Positions 1 through 6,725 of a stretch of 8,507 bases of DNA are shown piece by piece. Each line of letters starts with the position of its first letter. The stretch's first letter is position 1. Source of the DNA: Verrucomicrobiota bacterium (GTDB lineage: Bacteria > Verrucomicrobiota > Verrucomicrobiia > Chthoniobacterales > UBA10450); contig QHOR01000194.1 in the NCBI GenBank assembly GCA_003219395.1, positions 15,096 to 23,602 of the forward strand. The letters run 5' to 3'. Made by a program: the position numbers and the translations under genes. The notes under the pieces are model-generated. The model saw nothing but the letters and a program-made list of their open reading frames with translations, did not search any database and was not told where the DNA came from.

Positions 1-374
1 TGATCGCCAAACTGCACACGTTGCTTCGCCAGAACATTACGTTCCGGGTTTATCGCCGCCGGTTGCTGGATGAGAATCGCTGGCGCGCTTCGCGCTACGG
101 CATTGACGGTAAACTAATCGATTTCGGCAAAGAAACGGAAGTAGAGGCGCGTAGTCTGTTAAATGAGCTGCTCGAGTTCGTCTCGACCGAGGTAAGCGAG
201 CTCGGCACACAGAGAGAGATGGCGCACATTGAACGGATCATGCGCGAAGGCACCGGCGCGGACCGACAATTGAAGGTCTGGGAACGCACGCACGACATGA
301 AGGCCGTCGTCGATCATATCGTCTCCGAAACTTACGAAGATCTCGGCGTTTCGGGAAACGCCGCGGCCAAGTGA
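1..374 (+). CDS. ybdK: Carboxylate-amine ligase, YbdK type (glutamate-cysteine ligase family 2), C-terminal end
   Basis: The frame is open from the left edge (first full codon at 3) to a TGA at 372-374, so this is the last 123 or so residues of a gene that begins outside the window. It carries C-terminal features of the YbdK/GCS2 family: an ENRWRASRYGIDGKLIDFG stretch, then a helical segment, then GTGADRQL followed by a helical tail ending near ETYEDLG. The family makes ATP-dependent amide bonds between a carboxylate and an amine and has weak glutamate-cysteine ligase activity in E. coli; the physiological substrate is usually unknown. The ATP-grasp-like core lies upstream and cannot be checked here. 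It converges on the remnant at 397-650 with only 22 nt between them, and no hairpin terminator is visible. The family call is firm; the substrate is unknown. Confidence 0.88.
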   Translation, partial: IAKLHTLLRQNITFRVYRRRLLDENRWRASRYGIDGKLIDFGKETEVEARSLLNELLEFVSTEVSELGTQREMAHIERIMREGTGADRQLKVWERTHDMKAVVDHIVSETYEDLGVSGNAAAK

Positions 375-396
375 TTCATTCGGATCTCGCCGAAGG

Positions 397-650
397 TTAG
401 CTGTTGCCGACCAATTCGCTTGAGGTTCCATCCGGAAAATCTTTGCAAATCATCATGCGTGGCAGGGTTTTGCCGCCAAAACTTCGTAGTGGTCAGTCTC
501 TTTGGATTCTTCGATTTGGTAGATGATGCGGATCGTATTGAAAGCACCGGCAGGAACAGTAATTCTGTCGTCTTCGGCGACTTTCCTGTGACCTTGCAAC
601 ACCGATGGCCGGATCGAACAGGCTAAAGTGGAACCTATGGCCGACCACGA
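397..650 (-). pseudogene. Degraded C-terminal remnant of a DUF3108-like protein, two frameshifts
   Basis: No single frame is open here, but three consecutive minus-strand frames give a coherent protein tail. From about 645 to 605 the reading is HRFHFSLFDPA. From 599 to about 468 it is LQGHRKVAEDDRITVPAG, then AFNTIRIIYQIEESKETDHY and EVLAAK. From about 473 to the TAA at 397-399 it is KTLPRMMICKDFPDGTSS followed by ELVGNS. The order 'VPAG.F.TIRI ... Y.V.A.K.LPRM ... DG..SELV' resembles the C-terminal half of DUF3108-type exported proteins. The first join needs +1 (near 600-608). The second needs -1, consistent with one base lost from the A-run read at 468-471. The frame runs into the MFS stop codon at 654, so the 5' part is missing. 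The family name is tentative; the frame-hopping coding signal is what the sequence shows. Confidence 0.5.
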
Positions 651-653
651 CCG

Positions 654-2060
654 CTATTCCGTATCCTCGCGACGAAAGAATAAGGTAACTGTCAAACCCA
701 AGATACTGACGACCGCCATCAGTCCGAGGACCGTTATAACGCCGAATTTGTCTTGTAAAATTGGCAGGAGGAAGACACCAACCGTCGCTCCGATCTTCCC
801 GAAACCAGCAGCGAAACCGCTGGCAGTGGCCCGCAGCTGCGTTGGAAACAGGAAGGGCGCGAGCGTAAACGTGGTGGAATTAGGTCCGGCGTTCATTAAC
901 AGATTGAATAGAATGAACCCGGCGAACACGAGCGGAATATGTGCCAATCGTGCGGGAGAATTCGGCAGGGAAACAGCGAGCATGAGCAGCAACATGCCGA
1001 AAGCCATCCCCGCAAATCCTATCGCCTGCATGCGGATCCGCCCGAATCGTGGGACGACCCAGATTCCGAGAAGAAAACCGAACAAGAGGAACAAATCGAT
1101 GAATGCGCTTCCCTTCGCGTCGGCGAAGTCATGGGCGATGACGCCAACCTTGTTTGCGGAGACATCGATTGCACCCAGAATAATTGGGGTGAAAAGTCCC
1201 ACGCCATAAGTCGCAATATCCATCAAGAACCATGGAATCGCGGCCAGCATGGTGCGGCCTCGATAGGCGCGAGAGAAAAGAACTGCTATTCCCAGCGATT
1301 TGCGGGGCGCAATAGAATTTGTCACGGTTTGGTTTCCGGCGCTGCTCGTGATTTGGAGTACTGCTTCGCGCTGCTCAGGCATGATCCGGTTGAACGCCAG
1401 CGCAGCTCTGGCAAATTTACCTCGGATCATCAACCAGTGCGGACTGTCTGGCTGCCACAGGCGCAGCAAGAAAAATAGAACGGCAATGCCGCCTTCCGCG
1501 GCCAACAAAAAACGCCAACTCTGCGCGCTTTCCACATTTTTCAACAGCACCAGTGCAATCGATGCCGCGAGCAACATTCCGACCGACTGACAGGCAATCG
1601 TAGCGACGATCATTCGTCCACGAGCGCGTTTCGGCAGTACTTCCGAAAGGTAACTGCTACTCGCTGTAAAATCGATGCCGACTCCTACGCCCACGAGAAG
1701 TTGCCCGAAAAAGAGCATGGGAAAGCCGTGGGCTAACGCGCTGCTCACGGCGCCAACAGCAATGATTACCATATCGGCAAGCATCAACTTCTTTCGGCCA
1801 AAGCGATCCGCCATCGGCCCGCCAAGGCCGGCACCGAAAACAGCACCAAATACCAGACTTGCACCGAGGAGACCCACTACGTCGGGTGTGAGATGGAACT
1901 CCGCGATGATCAGGGGCATGGCCACCCCCAGGACGAAGATGACGAGCCCATCCAGTAATGTGCCTCCGGTCGAGAGGACCCAAAGCCATCCCTGGATTGG
2001 TTTTAGCGGCGAATCATCCAGCAGTGACGCCAGGCGTTGCGATGGCGTGATCTCGACCAA
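654..2060 (-). CDS. MFS transporter, phosphate-permease / sugar-porter-like, 12 TM
   Basis: This 468-residue protein has the usual length and hydrophobic pattern of a 12-helix major facilitator in the inner membrane. TM1 holds an acidic residue (D37 in TLLDGLVIF). The loop 2-3 signature is GGPMADRFGRKK at about 80-91. TM4-5 has GIDFTASSSYLSEVLPKRARG, which matches the 'D...S.Y.SE..P...RG' pattern of sugar, metabolite and phosphate symporters. SPHWL follows TM6. Late in the protein, NAGPNSTTF and FPTQLRATASG resemble the GPN.TTF and FPT.(Y)R.(T)A.G patterns of the phosphate:H+ symporter (PHS) group. Phosphate or an organic anion is therefore a reasonable guess, supported by the adjacent PPK2, but substrate is not provable from sequence. 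The start is TTG at 2060, two bases after the PPK2 stop: an in-frame stop lies just upstream and the next methionine is inside TM1. No strong Shine-Dalgarno is seen, so translation is probably coupled to PPK2. Confidence 0.9.
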   Translation of the reverse strand: MVEITPSQRLASLLDDSPLKPIQGWLWVLSTGGTLLDGLVIFVLGVAMPLIIAEFHLTPDVVGLLGASLVFGAVFGAGLGGPMADRFGRKKLMLADMVIIAVGAVSSALAHGFPMLFFGQLLVGVGVGIDFTASSSYLSEVLPKRARGRMIVATIACQSVGMLLAASIALVLLKNVESAQSWRFLLAAEGGIAVLFFLLRLWQPDSPHWLMIRGKFARAALAFNRIMPEQREAVLQITSSAGNQTVTNSIAPRKSLGIAVLFSRAYRGRTMLAAIPWFLMDIATYGVGLFTPIILGAIDVSANKVGVIAHDFADAKGSAFIDLFLLFGFLLGIWVVPRFGRIRMQAIGFAGMAFGMLLLMLAVSLPNSPARLAHIPLVFAGFILFNLLMNAGPNSTTFTLAPFLFPTQLRATASGFAAGFGKIGATVGVFLLPILQDKFGVITVLGLMAVVSILGLTVTLFFRREDTE

Positions 2061-2062
2061 TG

Positions 2063-2431
2063 TTACCGCTTTTTGCGACGGCCCGCGTTCTCTCCGTCCT
2101 GCGACTGATGATATTCACGGCGAATTTCATCGAGGTTCACAGTCGGTTTTGGCAGCTGCATGTCCATGTCTTGCATCTCTCGGACGATGATCTGTGAGAT
2201 CGCCAAATCCCGGAACCACTTATGATCCGATGGAATGATAAACCACGGCGCCCCATCGGTGCTCGTCTTGGTGAGCACCTCCTCGAATGCCTTCAAATAG
2301 TCATCCCAATATTCGCGTTCTTTATAATCCGAGTCGCTGATTTTCCACTGACGAGCCGGGTCATCCAATCGTTTCTTGAACCTCGCAAGCTGTTCCTCCT
2401 TGGAAATATGCAGGAAAAATTTGACAATAGT
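2063..2431 (-). pseudogene. PPK2 polyphosphate kinase, C-terminal part, out of frame with its start
   Basis: From about 2431 this frame reads TIVKFFLHISKEEQLARFKK, then RLDDPARQWK, then a helical segment with WDDYLKAFEEVLTKTST and the PPK2-typical APWFIIPSDHKWFRDLAISQ. It ends with a basic tail at 2063. It is plainly the second half of the protein begun at 2873, but it lies in the +1 frame. RLDDP..QWK is the lid/arginine region of PPK2 enzymes and is intact. No convincing initiation site exists for this piece alone (only a TTG at 2368, inside the RLDDP motif), so it is unlikely to be made as a separate functional protein. The stop overlaps nothing; the MFS start follows after 2 nt. Confidence 0.9.
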
Positions 2432-2873
2432 GCTGTGACCAGACCTTTTCGGGCACCAGGCCGTGAACTCTTGCTATCAGCACATCTTCGTAATGCGAAC
2501 GATTGAAAATCGCGATTGAACCTCTCGCTGGCACGTGTGGATGCACACGCCAGAGAAAATCGTGCGCTAGATCCTCCTTCGTCGGTTCCTTGAAGTTAAC
2601 AGAAACGCAGCCGGACGGATTCATGCCAGTCAAAACGTGGCGGACTACGCCATCCTTGCCCGCAGCGTCGAGGCCCTGCAACACAACGAGAAGCGAATGC
2701 TTATTCTCAGCATACATCCGGTATTGCAGTTCCTGCATTTTTTGGAGGTTTTCTTGAATCTCCCGCAAAGCCGGTTTATGCGACTCATCCTTCCCGCGAT
2801 AGCTGGGATCGAAATGTTTTAGGCGAACCTCGGAAGCCGGTTTCACGACCAGTTTTTTCCAGTAGTTGGGCAT
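2361..2873 (-). pseudogene. ppk2: PPK2 family polyphosphate kinase (class III-like), N-terminal part, frameshifted
   Basis: PPK2 enzymes move phosphate between polyphosphate and nucleotides in the cytoplasm; class III members phosphorylate AMP and ADP. Seen here: an N-terminal VRLKHFDP segment, Walker A GLDAAGKDG at residues 67-75, GMNPSGC, DFLWRVH, the Walker B-like IFNRSHYEDVLIARVH at about 122-137, and LVPEKVW at 139-145. After residue 149 the family sequence stops, and about 20 unrelated residues lead to a stop at 2361. The true continuation is in the +1 frame at 2063-2431. Compared with the family as I recall it, about 16 residues (around 50 nt) that normally follow 'RY' are absent. ATG at 2873 is preceded by AGGAG at 2880-2884 (6-nt spacing), a strong ribosome binding site. 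The gene lies 18 nt after the ATPase stop, so it is co-transcribed with it. Protein identity is secure; activity is very doubtful. Confidence 0.92.
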
Positions 2874-2891
2874 CTTGTTCTCCTTTTTAGT

Positions 2892-4592
2892 TTAGCTAAC
2901 CGCCTCTGGTCTACTTGTCGTAGAAACTCGAATTGGCTGGAAAAGCGATCGTTTCCACAAACGAGCCGGGTCGAGGATTCCGTAGATCGCCAGCTTTACG
3001 ACGTCCTGGGCGAACATCCATACGAGATTATAGGCCCAAACAAAACCGATGATTCTCCAGGGAAGCGGCGGCACCATCCAACCTTGGCTACACATGAATA
3101 CGGCAACGATTTGGGTAACGACAATTGCAAGGAAAAGTTTGAGGTTCGGATACGGTGGCTTCCAAAAAGCTCTTCGAGTGCGTGTCACGAATAACAAGAG
3201 ATGGCCACCTGCTACAAGTTGCAGGAACATCATGGTCTGTAGCTGTGGATGGTCCAGGTGATGCAGTGTGTCGCCCAGGTACAGCAAACCAAAGCTTTGA
3301 ATAACTCCAAGTAAACCCAGAACCGAAGAGATAACTAACACACGATCCAACTCCCACTTTACCGGTTGGGGTGGCACACTGGCGTTATCGAAGGCGATGG
3401 TCATGATAGGCACATCGTCCAGGAGAGCGAGCGCGATAAGCATAATCGCCGTCAGAGGGAAGAAGTGATAGTAGATCGATGCCAGCACCACAAATACCAT
3501 GATGGCGATAGTCATGGCGATGCGATATAACACGTAACTCATCATTCGCTCGAATATCCGCCTCGCCTCCGCGATTCCTTCGATGATTACTGAAAGACCG
3601 GGTGCAGTTAGAATTAACGCGGCCGCCGCTCGAGCCGCTTCGGTTGCTCCTGAAACGGCAATGCCTACATCCGCTTGCTTGAGGGCGGGAGCGTCATTCA
3701 CACCATCACCGGTCATCCCAACTATATGCCCGTTCTCCTGTAGTATTTTTACGATAGCGTATTTGTGTTCCGGGAAAACCTGGGCGAAACCGTCGGCCTG
3801 GTCGATTTTCCCAGCGGCGTCCAACGGAATCTGCCCTTTTGTAACATCACCCGGAAAGAGCTCCGTTGCTGGCTGGATATTTGTGCCTAGATCCAGCTGC
3901 GAGGCGATCTGCCGTGCGATGGCGACATTATCGCCGGTAACCATCTTTACCTTCACTCCGTAGGCGCGAGCCCTTGCTATCGTGCTCTTGGAATCCGGCC
4001 GAGGCGGATCGGAAAGTGGCAGGAGTCCCAAGAGCGTCCAGGGGCCATCATCCTGCGCCACAGCGACGGCAATGGTGCGGTAGCCGTGACTGGCCAAGCT
4101 CTGTATCGTCTTGCTGGCCCTGTCGAGGTCGCTACCGGAGAGCCTTGTCAGCGCGAGAACAACTTGCGGGGCGCCTTTGGTAACTCGAAAAACTTTACCA
4201 GAGGAGTCTCGAATGGTTGCCTCAGTCCGCTTGTCCACCGGATCGAAAGGAACATATTTTTCCTGCTGATAGTTGTTAAGGACGGTGGAATCTTTTAGAC
4301 TGGACAATACTGCAAGGTCGATGGGATCGTTGTCCGCTGCGCGCGAAGCTAACGATGCCATGAGGATCAAAGTTGCCGCGTCCATGCCCGTCGAGGCTTC
4401 CGGATCACCGAGCGTCAGCTTGTTTTGCGTCAATGTGCCGGTCTTATCGGAGCAAAGGACATCAACGCCCGCCAATTCCTCAATGGATTCCAGTCGAGAG
4501 ACGATTGCTTTGCTTCGAGCTAGCATCCGTGCACCCAGAGCCATCGTTACTGAGAGTACTGCAGGCATGGCTACTGGCACTGATGCTACCAA
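2892..4592 (-). pseudogene. H+-exporting P-type ATPase, C-terminal part (M4 to end), out of frame with its start
   Basis: This 566-residue reading starts in M4 with VASVPVAMPAVLSVTMALG and holds the catalytic core of a P-type ATPase. It has the phosphorylation site CSDKTGTLTQN (aspartate at residue 49), the KGAP nucleotide-binding motif at 139-142, DPPRPD at about 195-200, MVTGDN at 217-222, and the hinge GDGVNDAP at 295-302. It then has six hydrophobic helices including LLDDVPIMTIAFDNAS in M6, typical of plasma-membrane (type IIIA) proton pumps. All core motifs are intact. The open frame extends upstream to about 4625 (VRLAEIVLILL), where it meets the stop of the N-terminal half. A TTG at 4592 lies mid-helix and is not a credible natural start. 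The stop (2892-2894) is 18 nt before the PPK2 ATG. Confidence 0.93.
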
Positions 4593-4618
4593 CAGGATGA
4601 GGACGATTTCAGCGAGCC

Positions 4619-5353
4619 TTACACCAAGATCAGCGCCAGGATGATAAGGAAGTTGCCGATCTTCATCACGGCACGCTGGAAATGAGAGACACTTCCGGCG
4701 GTTGCCACCAGTTTTGCGGTGCGTCCGAAGAACGTATTTGCTCCGGTCGCAGTGATCACTGCAATCATTTCCCCCTCCTTAACGACGGAACCAGAGTATG
4801 CGTCTTCCCCGGATTTCTTGGTGACCGGCAGCGATTCTCCCGTCAGTGCGGACTGGTCGATGCTGATGTAGTCGCCCTGGATGAGCTTACAGTCCGCTGG
4901 GACGACGTCGCCGAGGTACAACCGAACAATATCTCCAGGCACGAGCGTCTGCGCGTCGACTTGCTCCCATTTTCCACCGCGAAGCACGCGCGCCTTTAAA
5001 GCCAGAGAATTCTTCAAAGCGTCGAGCGCGTTGGAAGCTTCGTGTTCCTCCCAAAAACCGAGGAGCGCATTGAAGAGCAGAAGTGAGACTATGATAGAGA
5101 AATCGCCCCAGTCTCTTACGATCAATGCCATCAAGGCAGCTGCCTCGATCATCCATGGTATGGGCCCCCAAAAATAGGTGAGCGAAGCGGAAAGCGTGCT
5201 CTTCTTTTCTTGCGGCAGTGCATTTGCTCCGTACTTGCCCAGACGCTCGTGTAGTTGCCCGGGATTCAGACCGCTCTTCGGATCGGTTCCTAACTTCGCC
5301 AGAATTTCTGCGACAGTGGGGCTAGCGGTTACGGCAAGCACAGACGGTGACAT
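4619..5353 (-). pseudogene. Plasma-membrane-type H+ P-type ATPase, N-terminal part, ends at frameshift in M3
   Basis: This is the first gene of the minus-strand unit. The family exports protons at the expense of ATP through an aspartyl-phosphate intermediate. The 244 residues contain a cation-transporter N-terminal domain (GLNPGQLHERLGKYGANALP), M1-M2 (FWGPIPWMIEAAALMALIV; IIVSLLLFNALLGFWEE), and the actuator domain with VPGDIV, GDVVPAD and SALTGESLPVTK (TGES at 171-174). M3 begins at KIGNFLIILALILV, then a TAA at 4619-4621 ends the frame. The rest continues in the -1 frame at 2892-4592. Both pieces total about 810 residues, about 20 or more below my recollection of the family, and the M3-M4 loop is missing, so bases were probably lost as well as the frame. 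ATG at 5353 has GAGG at 5361-5364, 7 nt upstream. Confidence 0.93.
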
Positions 5354-5511
5354 GAATAATCCTCAGCTCATTCGACAGGAGGACGTGATACTTGGCCGCG
5401 TCTGCAAACGCTAGAAAAAAAAGGACGCGGGGCGGCGGTGCGGCACGCAGTGACGCGACTTGTCAAATTGCGCGAGATAGCACGAGGCAGAGTTCTGCGC
5501 GCCGAGGCCGA
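5354..5511. other. Intergenic leader of the ATPase unit; no clear promoter or terminator
   Basis: This 158-nt gap precedes the ATPase start. On the minus strand it contains TTGACA at 5461-5466, a perfect -35 hexamer, but nothing like a -10 box at 16-18 nt, so a promoter is not claimed. A run of eight T (minus strand, 5414-5421 region) follows a GC-rich stretch, but I could not fold a stable stem right before it. Small stems (TGCG/CGCA, GCAG/CTGC) are too short to call a terminator. It may still hold both the end of the upstream transcript and the start of the ATPase transcript. Confidence 0.3.
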
Positions 5512-6054
5512 CTACATCGCTTTGTAATCAACCGTAATCGTGCGGTAAAGCAGCGGGCCATGTTGCGCAGAAAAATAAAAAAGCTCGAGCATGGTTGCGC
5601 CCACCATCCATTGATAGCCAACCAGCGTCTGGATGACGTCGGTATCAGTATCGCGGGAACGTGACACCAGTTTTCCCGTCCCGTACTTCTCATCGAAGTA
5701 TTTGCGAATTTCTCCCATGCGCTGGTTGTAACGTTCGATCGACCAATCCGGGTATTCATATTGCAACTCCACTGCAACCAGCGCTCTCTGCTTAAAAGTA
5801 AACAGTGTGCGCTTCAAGCCTGGGTGAAGCAGGCCTTCCACTGTCCAGACATCCCGGTTCTCCTTTTTGTCCCGTGAGGTAATCTTGGCCTTGGCACCGT
5901 GCAGCACTGCCTCCACATGCGCCATGGAGTCGTTCCAACGGAAACCGAATGGTGGCAGCAACTCATCAACCGAATATGCCTGAGCAGCACAAAGAAAGAG
6001 GGCAATGACGCTGGCCGAAACAATTCGGCATATCGCGCTACTGTTCCAATTCAA
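5512..6054 (-). CDS. Small exported protein of unknown function
   Basis: I do not recognise a named family. Starting at TTG 6054 gives 180 residues with a good Sec signal peptide: a short n-region with one arginine, hydrophobic IVSASVIALFLC, and probable cleavage after AQA (residue 26). No lipobox is present. The mature part begins YSVDELLPPFGFRWNDS, reminiscent of small periplasmic domains that open with 'FG..W..S...V'. It then has WTVEGLLHPGLKRTLFTF, an aromatic segment with ELQYEYPDWSIERYNQRM, and ends near LLYRTITVDYKAM. The composition suggests a mixed alpha/beta periplasmic fold of about 150 residues. An ATG at 6153 would add 33 residues ahead of the signal peptide, overlapping the doubtful gene at 6038-6242; I prefer the TTG because of the signal peptide, although no strong ribosome binding site precedes it. 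It is separated from the ATPase unit by 158 nt. Confidence 0.72.
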   Translation of the reverse strand: MNWNSSAICRIVSASVIALFLCAAQAYSVDELLPPFGFRWNDSMAHVEAVLHGAKAKITSRDKKENRDVWTVEGLLHPGLKRTLFTFKQRALVAVELQYEYPDWSIERYNQRMGEIRKYFDEKYGTGKLVSRSRDTDTDVIQTLVGYQWMVGATMLELFYFSAQHGPLLYRTITVDYKAM

Positions 6055-6242
6055 GCTGCAGTTCGCTCGGTTCTGTATCTTCGTGTGCGTCGCCCGCATT
6101 TTCGATGTACCAAAGGTCCCGTGACACTGTAGAGGCGAGAAAATTGCGTGCACGGCTCCATTCGGTCAAATCGGGCGTGGCGTCGTGCCAAAGCGAATCG
6201 ATTGATCGCGTCAGCCGCGGCGGTCGGTCTCTTGTCGCGCAT
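6038..6242 (-). CDS. Possible short hypothetical gene, perhaps frameshifted near its start
   Basis: In the frame ending at the TAG at 6038-6040, the sequence from about 6200 down reads SLWHDATPDLTEWSRARN, then FLASTVSRDLWYIENAG and DAHEDTEPSELQLELEQ. This is an acidic, tryptophan-containing, natural-looking C-terminus with coding-like third positions. I recognise no family. The same frame has no good start nearby (only a TTG at 6355 inside an AT-rich palindrome). The adjacent frame has an ATG at 6242 giving MRDKRPTAAADAINR, and joining the two near 6197 would give a tidy protein of about 68 residues. It would overlap the TTG start of the exported protein by 17 nt, which would suggest translational coupling. 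It may instead be non-coding 5' sequence. Confidence 0.35.
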
Positions 6243-6335
6243 GAGATCTTGCCAGGATCAGCAGTGGCATTACTTTTTTTCTTTTCTCTCGGACACGCGC
6301 GCTTGTTTTTCCAGTCAAGAAAATTTTTGGCCGCA

Positions 6336-6356
6336 ATTGAAAATAAAATTTTCAAT
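6336..6356. repeat. Perfect AT-rich palindrome, 9-nt arms around AAA
   Basis: ATTGAAAAT at 6336-6344 and its exact reverse complement ATTTTCAAT at 6348-6356 flank AAA. A T-run follows at about 6365-6371 on the plus strand. With an arm of only two G/C pairs it would make a weak terminator; it could instead be a DNA-unwinding segment of an origin or a regulator site. Confidence 0.5.
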
Positions 6357-6433
6357 AAAGTACATTTTTTTCTTGTCGATTTCGGAAGCGATTTCTAGTC
6401 TCAAGCCCGCTGGCGAGGCAGAACAAGAGTGCA

Positions 6434-6453
6434 TGTGAATAACTTGTGAACAT
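6434..6453 (-). promoter_or_regulatory. Two DnaA-box-like sites, 11-bp spacing
   Basis: TGTGAATAA at 6434-6442 is the reverse complement of TTATTCACA, a full match to the TTWTNCACA DnaA-box consensus. TGTGAACAT at 6445-6453 matches 7 of 9 positions in the same orientation. The two start 11 bp apart, about one helical turn, so bound proteins would sit on one face. A further near-match, TGTGTAACA, lies at 6700-6708, close to the dnaA start. These could serve origin binding, dnaA autoregulation, or both. Confidence 0.5.
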
Positions 6454-6534
6454 TTCTGAGAAACTTTTAGCTGCGAGAATGAACGAGACGCAGAGGCCCC
6501 CGGGACAAATACGGAACAGGCAACGCCACGGGAA

Positions 6535-6601
6535 AGCGTTCATTCAATGCTTAACGCTCAGGTTGGGTTGTTTTCCCTCGTATTTGGACACTTTTAACGC
6601 T
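6535..6601. repeat. AACGCT motif: one inverted and two direct copies
   Basis: TTAACGCT occurs at 6551-6558 and again at 6594-6601, 43 bp apart (about four helical turns). The inverse AGCGTT lies at 6535-6540, forming a 6-bp inverted repeat with the first copy across a 12-nt spacer. Three related sites in 67 bp of non-coding DNA may be a regulator-binding array; chance is not excluded for so short a motif. Confidence 0.33.
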
Positions 6602-6687
6602 TTTCTTCAGGATCTCTCCCATAGATTGCGCTGGCGATCAGCTCGACGTTGCCTCGGTTTTATCCCGTCATTTCGCGCGCTATCAGC

Positions 6688-6711
6688 CAGTGTGGCAATT
6701 GTGTAACACTG
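6688..6711. promoter_or_regulatory. Inverted repeat just upstream of dnaA
   Basis: CAGTGT at 6688-6693 pairs with ACACTG at 6706-6711 across a 12-nt spacer that contains part of the DnaA-box-like TGTGTAACA (6700-6708). It ends 14 nt before the dnaA ATG. It could be an operator or a leader hairpin affecting dnaA translation; no regulator can be named. Confidence 0.33.
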
Positions 6712-6725
6712 TTAACAAGTCTGCT

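Larger units (their letters stand above)
6243..6725. other. Divergent intergenic region upstream of dnaA, candidate oriC
   Basis: This is the largest gap without a convincing gene. It separates minus-strand genes on the left from dnaA-dnaN on the right. It holds, in order, an AT-rich stretch (about 6310-6375) with a perfect palindrome, two phased DnaA-box-like sites (6434-6453), three copies of an AACGCT motif (6535-6601) and an inverted repeat just before the dnaA ATG. Position beside dnaA, AT-richness, DnaA-like sites and gene polarity switch together suggest a replication origin. I found only one box that fits the TTWTNCACA consensus fully, so the origin call is inference. I saw no convincing sigma-70 promoter for dnaA. 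Confidence 0.45.

Noticed and set aside
628..1209. 193-residue plus-strand open frame
   Set aside because: It lies antisense to the MFS gene, has low-complexity R/P/N/S-rich composition typical of shadow frames, and shows no domain.
1675..2190. 171-residue plus-strand open frame
   Set aside because: It is antisense to the MFS start and PPK2 end, proline/threonine/serine rich, with no recognisable motif.
2415..2440. Programmed +1 frameshift in PPK2
   Set aside because: Joining the frames still lacks about 16 conserved residues, and no known slippery site or stimulatory structure is apparent; a deletion explains both facts.
4610..4630. Programmed -1 frameshift or split two-subunit ATPase
   Set aside because: The break lies inside the M3-M4 hairpin, there is no ribosome binding site or proper start for the second part, and loop residues are missing.
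5461..5466. TTGACA, perfect -35 hexamer on the minus strand before the ATPase
   Set aside because: No acceptable -10 element follows at 16-18 nt, so a promoter cannot be supported from sequence.
6446..6706. 86-residue plus-strand open frame before dnaA
   Set aside because: It overlaps the DnaA-like boxes and repeats, has no ribosome binding site and no recognisable features.
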